Assembly (NCBI GenBank): GCA_024762375.1
Contig: JANTHQ010000024.1
Coordinates: forward strand, 1 to 12,128
Source: Anaerolineaceae bacterium
GTDB lineage: Bacteria > Chloroflexota > Anaerolineae > 4572-78
Length of the DNA stretch: 12,128 bases
Direction of reading: 5' to 3'
Positions within the stretch are counted from its first letter, which is position 1, and each line of letters opens with the position of its first letter. Below the pieces are notes generated by a model. It was not told the origin of the DNA. It made no database searches and saw only the letters and a list, made by a program, of their open reading frames with translations. Below are positions 1 to 7,028 of the stretch, in pieces. The translations under genes were made by a program, and so were the position numbers.

Positions 1-493
1 CCGGAAAATCCGCCTGCTCATCGGTTGCGCCCAGTTCGATGAATAAATCGAAGGTGGCATTCACCGCAAAATCGGGGCGAGCGGCGGGGCGGTCAATTTT
101 GTTGACCACCACAATCGCTTTATGCCCTTTTTCCAATGCTTGCCGCAGCACGAACCGGGTTTGGGGCATCGGGCCTTCCACCGCATCGACCAACAGCAGC
201 ACGCCGTCAACCATGTTCATCACCCGTTCCACTTCCCCACCGAAGTCGGCGTGTCCGGGTGTGTCTACCAAATTGATGACCGTATCTTTATAGCGCACGC
301 CCGTATTTTTCGACAGGATGGTGATGCCGCGCTCGCGTTCCAAATCGTTGGAATCGAGTACCCGTTCGGAGACGCGCTGGTTTTTACGGAACACATTGGT
401 TTGTTTCAAAATGCCATCCACCAGCGTGGTTTTCCCGTGGTCCACGTGGGCGATGATGGCAATATTGCGAATATCATTTCTGGGTTGTTGCAT
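1..493 (-). CDS. typA: TypA/BipA ribosome-associated GTPase, N-terminal part (3' end outside window)
   Basis: The first 164 codons of a translational GTPase are visible; the family is about 600 residues, so the rest lies left of the window. The G domain shows all the expected motifs: P-loop AHVDHGKT at residues 15-22, RGITI at 55-59 (switch I), DTPGHADFG at 77-85 and NKIDRP at 131-136. The opening segment RNIAIIAHVDHGKTTLVDG and the short G domain are typical of TypA/BipA rather than EF-G or LepA. TypA is a GTPase that binds the ribosome and supports 50S assembly and translation under cold and other stress. The start is ATG at 493-491, preceded on this strand by an AGAGGA ribosome-binding site. 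The gene diverges from alaS. Its leader contains a hairpin followed by a T run (see 511-540). Identification is firm; the missing two thirds cannot be judged. Confidence 0.95.
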   Translation of the reverse strand, partial: MQQPRNDIRNIAIIAHVDHGKTTLVDGILKQTNVFRKNQRVSERVLDSNDLERERGITILSKNTGVRYKDTVINLVDTPGHADFGGEVERVMNMVDGVLLLVDAVEGPMPQTRFVLRQALEKGHKAIVVVNKIDRPAARPDFAVNATFDLFIELGATDEQADFP

Positions 494-510
494 ACTTTCC
501 TCTATTTTTC

Positions 511-540
511 AAAAAAACAGCCCGACCGAATTGGACGGGC
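511..540 (-). terminator. Terminator-like hairpin plus T-tract in the typA leader
   Basis: Read on the minus strand, positions 540-520 form a stem of eight positions (GCCCG, an A/A or T/T mismatch, then two more G-C pairs) closed by a five-base loop. After TG comes an unbroken run of seven T (517-511). This is the layout of an intrinsic terminator. It lies 17 bp upstream of the typA start codon and downstream of the predicted typA promoter, and no minus-strand gene upstream of it needs terminating. It may be an attenuator or a 5' stabilising stem-loop for typA. On the plus strand the hairpin is not followed by T, so it is not a terminator in that direction. Confidence 0.6.
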
Positions 541-554
541 ATCAATGCGATGAG

Positions 555-583
555 ATTGTACATTGAAATTCTCTTTCGGGCAA
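555..583 (-). promoter_or_regulatory. Predicted sigma70-type promoter for typA
   Basis: On the minus strand TTGCCC (583-578) is followed by a 17-base spacer and TACAAT (560-555), which matches the -10 consensus at five of six bases. Transcription would start near 548, just ahead of the leader hairpin. A six-base inverted repeat, TCAATG at 542-547 and CATTGA at 561-566, brackets the -10 box and could be a small operator. That part is speculative. Confidence 0.55.
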
Positions 584-607
584 GCGTGTCTTCCTTTTAC
601 GCAAGGT

Positions 608-636
608 TTGCACTCTGATGACATTCAGGTTACAAT
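608..636 (+). promoter_or_regulatory. Predicted sigma70-type promoter for alaS
   Basis: TTGCAC (608-613), a 17-base spacer and TACAAT (631-636) precede alaS. The predicted start near 643 would give a leader of about 38 bases. The box sequences and spacing nearly mirror the divergent typA promoter, so both genes are probably read by the same housekeeping sigma factor. The -35 box is weak apart from TTG. No T-box or other leader structure is visible in the short leader. Confidence 0.55.
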
Positions 637-680
637 TGCTCTCCATAAAATGGAACTATTTTCAGCTCAGAGGATGATTT

Positions 681-3362
681 ATGACAACTATGACCAGCGC
701 AGAAATCCGCCAAAAATTTCTGGAATATTTTGAGCGAAACGGGCACACCATCGTCGCCAGTTCGTCGCTGATACCCGCCAACGACCCCACCCTGCTGTTC
801 ACCAACGCGGGGATGGTTCAATTTAAAGACGCCTTTTTGGGGCTGGAAAAACGAGATTACAAACGTGCCACCACCGCCCAAAAATGTATGCGCGTCGCCG
901 GGAAACACAACGATTTGGAAAATGTGGGGCCGTCGCCGCGCCACCACACCTTTTTTGAAATGCTCGGCAATTTTTCGCTGGGCGATTATTTCAAAAAAGA
1001 TGCCATTCGGTTTGCATACGATTTGCTGGTGAATGAATTTGGTATCGACCCCAACCGGCTCTATTACACCGTTCACACCGATGACGATGAGGCGTTCGAC
1101 ATTTGGACGAAAGAGATGGGCATTTCGCCCGACCGCGTTTACCGGATGGGCGACAAAACTAACTTCTGGCAGATGGCGGATGTCGGACCGTGTGGCCCCA
1201 CCAGCGAAATTCATTACGATTGGGGCGAAGATGCCTGCACCTGCGGCGACCCCAACTGCTCGGTGCTGCTGGATAACGGCTGCGACCGCTGGCTGGAAAT
1301 TTGGAATTTGGTGTTTATGCAGTTCAATCAGGATGAAAGCGGCAACCGCGACCCGCTCCCCGCGCCCGGTGTGGATACCGGCATGGGGCTGGAACGCATC
1401 GTGTCGGTCATCCAAAACAAACGTGCCAATTACGAAACTGATTTGTTCACCCCCATTCTGAAACGCACGCAGGAATTGCTCGGCGACACGGATGAGCAGG
1501 CGGCAGAAAAATACATCGCCTACCGCGTCATCGCCGACCACGGACGCGCCATCACATTTATGGTGGGCGACGGGGTGATGCCCGGCAACGAAGGGCGCGA
1601 ATATGTGTTGCGGCTCATTCTGCGCCGCGCGGCGCGCTACGGGCGTATCGCCGGGTTCACTGAACCGTTTCTCGCCAAAATTGCCGAAACGGTCATCGAA
1701 GAGATGGGCGGGCATTACACCGAACTGGTCGCCCGCCGCCAATTCATTCTGAACGTGATTCAGCAGGAAGAGGAACGATTCCTGAAAACGTTCGCCCACG
1801 GGCTGGATTTGCTGAAAGAATTGGTCGAAACGCTGAAAGCCGCCGGCAAAACCGAAATTCCCGGCAGCGAAGTTTTCAAACTGCACGCCACCTATGGCTT
1901 CCCCTTCCACCTGACGCGCGATATTGCCGCGGAAGAATACGGGTTCACGGTAGATGAAACCGGTTTCCGGCAGGAAATGCAGCGTCACAGCGAAATTTCG
2001 GGCGGCGGGGCGTTCAAAAAGATTGACGAAGCCACGCTTTCTGTATATGCCGCGCTGCTGGACGATTTGAAAGCCGCCGGAACCGTCCCCGAACACGACC
2101 CGTATCAGGGCACGGAAAACACCACCACCGTGCTGGCAATTCTGCAGGACGGTCAACGCGTCGAAACGGTGGGCGAAGGGCTGGAAGTGGAAATGGTGCT
2201 GGCGAACACCCCATTTTATGTCGAAAGCGGCGGGCAGGTCAGCGACACGGGCATCATTCGCGGCGACGGCTGGGAAATGGCCGTCACCAACGTGCGGAAA
2301 CCCGTCACCGGGCTGGTGGTGCACACCGGGCAAATCACGCGCGGCACGGCACACAGCGGTGATGCCGTTTCGGCAGAGGTGGACGCCGAGCGGCGGCTGA
2401 ACATTATGCGCAATCACACCGCCACCCATCTTTTGCAGGCACATTTGCAGCGCGTGCTGGGCAAACACGTGGCGCAAGCGGGCTCGCTGGTTGCCCCCGA
2501 CCGGCTGCGGTTCGACTTCAGCCACCCCGACCCGATGACCGCCGAGGAAATCCAAGCGGTGGAAGCGGGCGTCAACGCTGATATTCTGGCAGATTATCCG
2601 GTGAATGTGGCGTTCCAAAATTATAAAGATGCGGTTGCCTCCGGTGCGATGGCGCTGTTCGGCGAAAAATACGGCGATGTGGTGCGAGTCATCACCGTGG
2701 ATGGTAACGTGAGCCGCGAGTTGTGCGGCGGCACGCACGTGCAGCACACCGGGCAAATCGGCGCGTTCATCATCACCAGCGAAGGGAGCGTCGCCGCAGG
2801 CGTGCGCCGCATCGAAGCGGTGACCGGCCCCGCCGCGCTGGCACACATTCAGGCGGAGCGGGCGGAATTGCATCGCGTCGCCGCGAAACTGGGCGTGAAA
2901 CCAACCGAAACCGCCGCGCGGGTGGAATCGCTGCTGGCACAGTTGCACGACCGCGAAAAAGAAATCAAAACGCTGAAACGAAAACTCGCCCGCGCCGATT
3001 TTGAACGGCATTTGCAACAGGTCAAATCGGTGGACGGCGTTTCGGTGCTGGCAGCAGAAGTGACGGTGGACGATACCGCTCTGCTGCGCGAAATGGGCGA
3101 CTGGTTCCGCGATAAACTCGGCAGCGGGGTCATCGTGCTCGGCACGGTACTGAACGAAAAACCGAGTTTCATCGCCATTGTGACCGATGATTTGGTGAAA
3201 AAAGGGCTGCACGCCGGGAAACTGGTCAAAGCCGTGGCACAGATTGTCGGTGGGGGCGGCGGCGGTCGTCCGAATATGGCGCAAGCGGGCGGCAAAAATC
3301 CCGCTAAACTGCCAGAAGCGCTGGCCACGGTGGAAAAATTGGTAGGGGAGCAGGTTGGTTGA
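681..3362 (+). CDS. alaS: Alanyl-tRNA synthetase
   Basis: This 893-residue protein attaches alanine to tRNA(Ala) in the cytoplasm and hydrolyses mischarged Ser- or Gly-tRNA. The length is normal for a bacterial enzyme. The class II catalytic core is N-terminal, with the motif 2 region beginning at R62 (RATTAQKCMRVAGKHND). The editing domain has the four expected zinc ligands: HTATH at 579-583 (H579, H583) and CGGTH at 682-686 (C682, H686). A coiled-coil stretch near 765-780 leads to the C-Ala domain, which ends with the glycine-rich GGGGGGRP loop near residue 857. A cysteine cluster C186, C188, C193 and C201 sits in an insert just before the conserved EIWNLVFMQF segment. The start is ATG 681 with AGAGGA six bases upstream; ATG 690 is a weaker alternative. 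The stop overlaps the next start by 4 bp (TTGA). Confidence 0.98.
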   Translation: MTTMTSAEIRQKFLEYFERNGHTIVASSSLIPANDPTLLFTNAGMVQFKDAFLGLEKRDYKRATTAQKCMRVAGKHNDLENVGPSPRHHTFFEMLGNFSLGDYFKKDAIRFAYDLLVNEFGIDPNRLYYTVHTDDDEAFDIWTKEMGISPDRVYRMGDKTNFWQMADVGPCGPTSEIHYDWGEDACTCGDPNCSVLLDNGCDRWLEIWNLVFMQFNQDESGNRDPLPAPGVDTGMGLERIVSVIQNKRANYETDLFTPILKRTQELLGDTDEQAAEKYIAYRVIADHGRAITFMVGDGVMPGNEGREYVLRLILRRAARYGRIAGFTEPFLAKIAETVIEEMGGHYTELVARRQFILNVIQQEEERFLKTFAHGLDLLKELVETLKAAGKTEIPGSEVFKLHATYGFPFHLTRDIAAEEYGFTVDETGFRQEMQRHSEISGGGAFKKIDEATLSVYAALLDDLKAAGTVPEHDPYQGTENTTTVLAILQDGQRVETVGEGLEVEMVLANTPFYVESGGQVSDTGIIRGDGWEMAVTNVRKPVTGLVVHTGQITRGTAHSGDAVSAEVDAERRLNIMRNHTATHLLQAHLQRVLGKHVAQAGSLVAPDRLRFDFSHPDPMTAEEIQAVEAGVNADILADYPVNVAFQNYKDAVASGAMALFGEKYGDVVRVITVDGNVSRELCGGTHVQHTGQIGAFIITSEGSVAAGVRRIEAVTGPAALAHIQAERAELHRVAAKLGVKPTETAARVESLLAQLHDREKEIKTLKRKLARADFERHLQQVKSVDGVSVLAAEVTVDDTALLREMGDWFRDKLGSGVIVLGTVLNEKPSFIAIVTDDLVKKGLHAGKLVKAVAQIVGGGGGGRPNMAQAGGKNPAKLPEALATVEKLVGEQVG

Positions 3363-4651
3363 TTGGAGATTGGTCATTTGTCACTGGTCATTCGCTGACC
3401 GCTAACGGCCGAAAACCAACTTTGAACCTGAAACCTGAAACTTTGAATTTAAAACACTGGACTCTGAACCGGATAAAACCAACTGGAAAGCGAAACCCCG
3501 CGCCGCCGCGATTCCTGTCGCTGATTGATATGGGACTGGACACCGTCAAAGCGGCGGTGGTGGATATGCTCGAACCGGAACGCATCCGCGTGCTGGGACA
3601 CAGTTTGGCAGAGGCGCACGGCAAAGATATCGCAGGCGGGCGGGCTCAAGCCGCCGAATTGGCCGACGTGACCAATCGCGCTCTGCAAGAGGCAGAAGAC
3701 GCCACCGAAACAACCATCGGGCGGAAAATTGTGCCGGATGATGCCGTTTTTTTGTTGCCCAGCCGAGCGCTGGCCGGCACAACTGTCGCCGTTTCGCGGC
3801 ACCGGCCCGCGCGCAGCGGGACAATTTCTGCAGCCGAACTGGACGAGTTGTGGCAAAAAGCCGTCGAAAAAACGCAAGCGGCACTCAAAGCCCTGCCCAA
3901 CACCGGTTCAGACTGGATCATCCAAACCATCACTCAAACCGAATTACGGTTGGACGGCAAACTGGTCAGTGACCCGGTGGGGCTGCGCGGGCGACAATTG
4001 TCGCTGGGGGCATACGGCGTGACCAGCCATCCTGCTACCCTCCGCGGCATCGAGCAATTGGCGGAACGGCTGGAACTGAACATCCACCAATTGATACCCA
4101 CCCCACCGGCGCTGGCAACGCTGGTTCCCGCCGGCGATGCGCTGCTGCTGAATGTGGGCGCCAGCGGCACCGATTGTCTGCGCATTCGGCACGGCGCGCT
4201 GGTGGATATGCGGCGCGTGCTGTTCGGTGGACATTTTTTCAGCCGCCATTTGAGCAGTCGTTTCAAATGCAATCTCGCCGATGCAGAAGCGCTGAAAATC
4301 GCATTCGGCTCGAATGCGCTGGTGGAAAATGATGTGCGGCTGGTTCGGCGCGGGCTGGAAGAACCGCTGCATCGCTGGGCAACAGAGGTCGTTTCGGCCA
4401 TCAACCAGCTCTTTCCGGCGGTTGATTCGCCGCAATTGCCGCCGCAATTGTACTTTACGGGCGGTAGCGCTATATTGCCCGGCTTAAAAAATATGTTATT
4501 ATACGTTTTGAAAGACGCGGGGCGCACATTTGAGCAATCCCCCGAAATCGTCAATCTCGGTGAGCGCGCGCTACCCGGATTTTACAACAATCCGACCGGC
4601 TTGCGCGGTGTTTTATTCGCACCGGCATTGAGCGCTGCGAAATTTTTATAA
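3359..4651 (+). CDS. FtsA/PilM-type actin-like ATPase (SHS2-containing)
   Basis: The fold signature is that of FtsA/PilM relatives of actin, which organise division or pilus machinery at the inner face of the membrane. The phosphate-1-like strand FLSLIDMGLDTVKAAVVD starts at residue 52. The phosphate-2-like segment LLLNVGASGTD has N265 where FtsA usually has Asp. It is followed by an FtsA-like ALVDMRRVLFGGHFF and an AEALK helix, and by the adenosine motif YFTGGSAILPGL starting at residue 365. With TTG 3359 as start the protein is 430 residues. That start has AGGGGAG eight bases upstream and overlaps the alaS stop. The only in-frame ATG near the core (3530) would cut the first strand. The first 50 residues are therefore encoded by spacer-like repeat DNA. 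Whether it acts in division, in a pilus or elsewhere cannot be told; no ftsZ or pil gene is present. Confidence 0.75.
   Translation: MIGDWSFVTGHSLTANGRKPTLNLKPETLNLKHWTLNRIKPTGKRNPAPPRFLSLIDMGLDTVKAAVVDMLEPERIRVLGHSLAEAHGKDIAGGRAQAAELADVTNRALQEAEDATETTIGRKIVPDDAVFLLPSRALAGTTVAVSRHRPARSGTISAAELDELWQKAVEKTQAALKALPNTGSDWIIQTITQTELRLDGKLVSDPVGLRGRQLSLGAYGVTSHPATLRGIEQLAERLELNIHQLIPTPPALATLVPAGDALLLNVGASGTDCLRIRHGALVDMRRVLFGGHFFSRHLSSRFKCNLADAEALKIAFGSNALVENDVRLVRRGLEEPLHRWATEVVSAINQLFPAVDSPQLPPQLYFTGGSAILPGLKNMLLYVLKDAGRTFEQSPEIVNLGERALPGFYNNPTGLRGVLFAPALSAAKFL
3361..3469 (+). repeat. Degenerate seven-base repeat array A (after alaS)
   Basis: Eight consecutive seven-base units run from 3361 to 3416, for example GATTGGA then GATTGGT. 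After a four-base break, seven more follow from 3421 to 3469, including two identical CTGAAAC units at 3428 and 3435. Neighbouring units resemble each other more than distant ones, so the word drifts along the array. GGTCA-TTCGC-TGACC at 3386-3400 makes a small perfect hairpin. The array lies inside the predicted open frame of the ATPase and encodes its N-terminal tail. Confidence 0.7.
4475..4502 (+). promoter_or_regulatory. Possible internal promoter ahead of panD
   Basis: TTGCCC (4475-4480), a 16-base spacer and TATTAT (4497-4502, five of six consensus bases) lie inside the 3' end of the ATPase gene, about 165 bp before panD. The -35 box equals that of the predicted typA promoter. The patch is strongly AT-rich for this region and uses three TTA codons within six codons, whereas the surrounding gene mostly uses CTG and TTG for leucine. 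This is prediction only. Confidence 0.3.
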
Positions 4652-4668
4652 ACCAAAGGTATCCAAAA

Positions 4669-5013
4669 ATGATGCGTGAAGTTTTACGTGCCAAAATTCA
4701 TAAAGCAACTGTTACCCAAGCCGATGTCAATTATGTCGGCAGTATCACGATTGACCAAGATTTGATGGACATGGTCGACATGTGGCCCGGAGAAAAAGTG
4801 ATGGTCGTCAGCAACACATCCGGGGCACGGTTGGAAACCTATGCCATCCCCGGCGAACGCGGGTCCGGCATCATCACCATGAATGGTGCAGCAGCACATC
4901 TCATCAGCGCCGGAGAAGAAATCATCATCATCAGTTTTGCCCATTCCGACCATCCCGTCACGCCGAAAATGATTTTGGTGGACGAACACAATCGCTTTGT
5001 GCGATATTTGTAA
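4669..5013 (+). CDS. panD: Aspartate 1-decarboxylase precursor (pyruvoyl enzyme)
   Basis: PanD converts L-aspartate to beta-alanine for pantothenate and coenzyme A synthesis. The 114-residue precursor has every hallmark of the family at the usual numbering: K9, H11, Y22, the self-cleavage site G24-S25 (in YVGSIT), R54, T57, Y58, N72 and the NGAAAH segment at 72-77. Cleavage leaves a pyruvoyl group on the new N-terminus made from S25. The numbering fits only if translation begins at the first of two adjacent ATG codons (4669 rather than 4672). AAAGG lies at 4655-4659 as ribosome-binding site. It starts 17 bp after the ATPase stop, so it is probably co-transcribed, possibly with help from an internal promoter near 4475. 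No panB or panC is in the window. Confidence 0.97.
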   Translation: MMREVLRAKIHKATVTQADVNYVGSITIDQDLMDMVDMWPGEKVMVVSNTSGARLETYAIPGERGSGIITMNGAAAHLISAGEEIIIISFAHSDHPVTPKMILVDEHNRFVRYL

Positions 5014-5027
5014 CACCCAATTATTCT

Positions 5028-6599
5028 ATGGAACAAATCATTCAACTTGCACCCGATGATGATATAACCTCGATTCGCACCCGTTTGGAATGGACTGACG
5101 CACGGCGGGTGCTGATGATTGTGCCGCGCCAAAATAAAGCGCTGCGCAGTCTGGTGCATCAAAAAGTGCTGGCACGCACCGCCGATTCGCTGCACATTGA
5201 TTTGGCGCTGGTAACCCAAGACGGTAAAACCCGCGATGCCGCCAAACAGGCGGGTATCAAAACGTTTGCCGCCGAATGGATTGCCCGCCGCAAAGGGTTC
5301 ATCCGGCAAGATGTTCCCAAAACCGCCGCAGAAACGCTCGCACCGCCACAACTGAAAGTCATTCAACCGGCTCCCCGGCAGCGCATGCGCATTCAAGATA
5401 AAAAATTGGTGCTGGTCATCGGCAGCGGACGGGTGGGTTGCTTGCAGCAAATCATCGCGCTGATACTGGCCGGCGTGCTGGCACTGGCTTTGACCGTGCT
5501 GGTACTGATTCTCGCGCCCGGGGCAAAAGTGACACTCATCCCCAAAGTGGATGTAATTTCCACCAGCATCACCATTACCGCCAACCCCGATGGTTCTGTG
5601 CCGGAAATTGACCCGGTGAACAATCTCATTCCCGCTGAACCCATCCAAGTGGAACTGACACTTTCGACGACCGTCAACACGATTGACACCGAAAAAGCCC
5701 CAACCGATTTCGCCAAAGGCACGGTCGTCATTTTCAACCGCACACAGGATGAACAAATTGTACCCATCAGCACCACTGTACACACATCCTCCGGCGTGCC
5801 CATCGAATTTATCACCACTCAAACCGCCACGGTTCCCGCCGGAACGGGCGCAACCACCAGCACCACCATCATCGCCGTGAAACCGGGGCCGCAGGGCAAC
5901 GTTCCCGCGGGGCAAATCAACAAATTCAGCGACCCGACAATGAGCCTGTTGGTGCGCGTCATCAACGACCGCCCCACCGGCGGCGGCTCGGTGCGCGAAG
6001 CGGGCGTGGTGACCGATGACGATAAAGACCGGGTGCGCTCGAAACTGCGGCAACTCATCCAGCAGGAAGGGTACAAACAGATGCAGGCGGAACTCGACGC
6101 GCAGGAATACATTCCGCCCGAATCGCTGCAGGTCATTGAACTCGATTTGACATACGACAAATTTTCGGGAGATGTGTCGGACACACTGGGCGCAGAAATG
6201 CACGCTGTGGTGCGCGGCACGGTTGTCGCCGATTACAACGCAAACCGGCTGGCATATCTGGCACTGCTGCAAGAGGTTCCCCCCGGCAAAACACTGCTGC
6301 CCAAAGGGTTGCGGTTCACAGCCGGTGGCATCCAAGCCGTCACCGACCGCGCCGTGACCTTCCCCGTGACCGCCGAAGGGCTGGTGGTCTCTGAAATTGA
6401 TATTGGGCAAGTGAAAGACGCGATTGTTTTCAAACCCATCGGCGAAGCGCAACAATGGATGAGCGATAATTTGCCGATTGTCGGTGTGCCGGGTGTGGAT
6501 GTGGAACCGAACTGGCTGGGACGGCTGCCCGCGCTGGCATCACGCATCGAAGTGGAAGTGAAAGATGTGTCGCCGATGATTTTTGGAGAGGGTGAATGA
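5028..6599 (+). CDS. Single-pass membrane protein with baseplate-J-like extracytoplasmic region
   Basis: This 523-residue protein has three parts. Residues 1-141 form a soluble, probably cytoplasmic domain with an alternating pattern (RRVLMIVP at 26-33, LALVTQDGKTRDAAKQAG further on) resembling a small alpha/beta fold. Residues 142-163 are a strongly hydrophobic membrane segment. The remainder is rich in Thr, Val and Pro and contains a stretch like phage baseplate protein J/gp47: a TVVIFNRT strand, T-rich strands, GPQGNVPAGQINKF, and later a DDDKDRVRSKLRQLIQQEGY helix. I recall similar proteins annotated as baseplate J/gp47 family in Chloroflexota. No other phage or contractile-injection gene is present, so a structural envelope role is more likely than a phage one. 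Its function is not known to me. The start ATG 5028 lies 14 bp after panD and lacks a clear ribosome-binding site. The stop overlaps ruvX by 4 bp (ATGA). Confidence 0.75.
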   Translation: MEQIIQLAPDDDITSIRTRLEWTDARRVLMIVPRQNKALRSLVHQKVLARTADSLHIDLALVTQDGKTRDAAKQAGIKTFAAEWIARRKGFIRQDVPKTAAETLAPPQLKVIQPAPRQRMRIQDKKLVLVIGSGRVGCLQQIIALILAGVLALALTVLVLILAPGAKVTLIPKVDVISTSITITANPDGSVPEIDPVNNLIPAEPIQVELTLSTTVNTIDTEKAPTDFAKGTVVIFNRTQDEQIVPISTTVHTSSGVPIEFITTQTATVPAGTGATTSTTIIAVKPGPQGNVPAGQINKFSDPTMSLLVRVINDRPTGGGSVREAGVVTDDDKDRVRSKLRQLIQQEGYKQMQAELDAQEYIPPESLQVIELDLTYDKFSGDVSDTLGAEMHAVVRGTVVADYNANRLAYLALLQEVPPGKTLLPKGLRFTAGGIQAVTDRAVTFPVTAEGLVVSEIDIGQVKDAIVFKPIGEAQQWMSDNLPIVGVPGVDVEPNWLGRLPALASRIEVEVKDVSPMIFGEGE

Positions 6600-6997
6600 C
6601 CCGCATTTTGGCGCTCGACTGGGGCGACAAACGAGTGGGCGTCGCGTTTTCAGAAGGATTTTTCGCCAGCCCGCACAGTGTCATTCAGCGCGGCAGCAAT
6701 GTGGAAACGTACGCGCGAATCGAGGCGCTGGTCGCCGAAACAGGCGCGGAATTGCTGGTGATGGGGCTGCCAACCACTTTCAACCCGGATGAGCCGATTG
6801 GTTTTCAGGCGAAACGGGTGCTCAAACACCGCGATGCGCTGGCAGAACGACTGACAATCCCCATCAAAATGGTGGACGAAACCTATACCACCGTTGACGC
6901 AGAGGAATATTTGCGTCAAGCGGGCAAAAAAGGGAGAATCCCCATAGATGCTGCGGCTGCCGCGGTAATTTTGCAACATTATTTGGATGAAGCGTGA
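6596..6997 (+). CDS. ruvX: RuvX/YqgF-family putative pre-16S rRNA nuclease
   Basis: The 133-residue protein has the RNase H-like fold of the RuvX/YqgF family, linked to 5'-end maturation of 16S rRNA. The first strand ILALDWGDKRVGVAFSE (residues 4-20) carries the catalytic Asp and the GDKRVGVA signature. VMGLPTTFNPDEP follows in the middle, then VDETYTT and the C-terminal IDAAAAAVILQHYL with the last acidic residue. The usual family motif is DER-x-TT; here the Arg is replaced by Thr (DETYTT), a small departure. ATG 6596 overlaps the preceding stop (ATGA) and has GGAGAGG just upstream, so translation is probably coupled. Proximity to alaS and mltG matches the order seen in many bacteria, which supports the call. 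The last codons run into a seven-base repeat array. Confidence 0.93.
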   Translation: MTRILALDWGDKRVGVAFSEGFFASPHSVIQRGSNVETYARIEALVAETGAELLVMGLPTTFNPDEPIGFQAKRVLKHRDALAERLTIPIKMVDETYTTVDAEEYLRQAGKKGRIPIDAAAAAVILQHYLDEA

Positions 6998-7028
6998 AAC
7001 GTGATGTGTGGTGCGTGATGCGTGAAGT
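6987..7028 (+). repeat. Degenerate seven-base repeat array B (ruvX end to DUF2442 start)
   Basis: Six seven-base units run in perfect phase from 6987 to 7028. The last five all begin with GTG (6994, 7001, 7008, 7015, 7022), for example GTGATGC at 7015. The array overlaps the ruvX stop codon, contains both candidate start codons of the next gene, and is an inverted match to the array at 7276-7326. Confidence 0.75.

Noticed and set aside
122..566. Plus-strand open frames opposite typA
   Set aside because: They overlap the typA GTPase domain, which has all G motifs in frame on the other strand.
641..680. T-box riboswitch upstream of alaS
   Set aside because: The predicted leader is only about 38 bases and shows no specifier stem, T-box sequence or terminator on the plus strand.
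3250..3275. G-rich stretch at the end of alaS as a regulatory quadruplex
   Set aside because: It encodes the glycine-rich GGGGGGRP loop that is normal for the C-Ala domain, so protein conservation explains it.
630..3377. A 915-codon open frame on the minus strand spanning all of alaS
   Set aside because: It lies wholly antisense to a gene with intact catalytic and editing motifs. Its translation is rich in His, Phe, Gly and Arg with no recognisable domain, as expected from antisense reading of GC-rich codons. It is a codon-bias shadow.
4782..5027. Extension of the baseplate-J-like gene upstream into panD
   Set aside because: The frame is open, but the extra 82 residues are an out-of-frame reading of panD with low-complexity His/Arg/Ser. 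ATG 5028 just after the panD stop is the sensible start.
4839..6455. A 538-codon minus-strand open frame opposite the baseplate-J-like gene
   Set aside because: It has the same antisense composition (many His, Cys and Gly), no domain, no ribosome-binding site, and overlaps two well-supported genes.
5028..6599. A prophage or contractile injection system remnant
   Set aside because: Only one baseplate-J-like segment is present, it is membrane anchored, and no tail, capsid, integrase or lysis gene is in the window.
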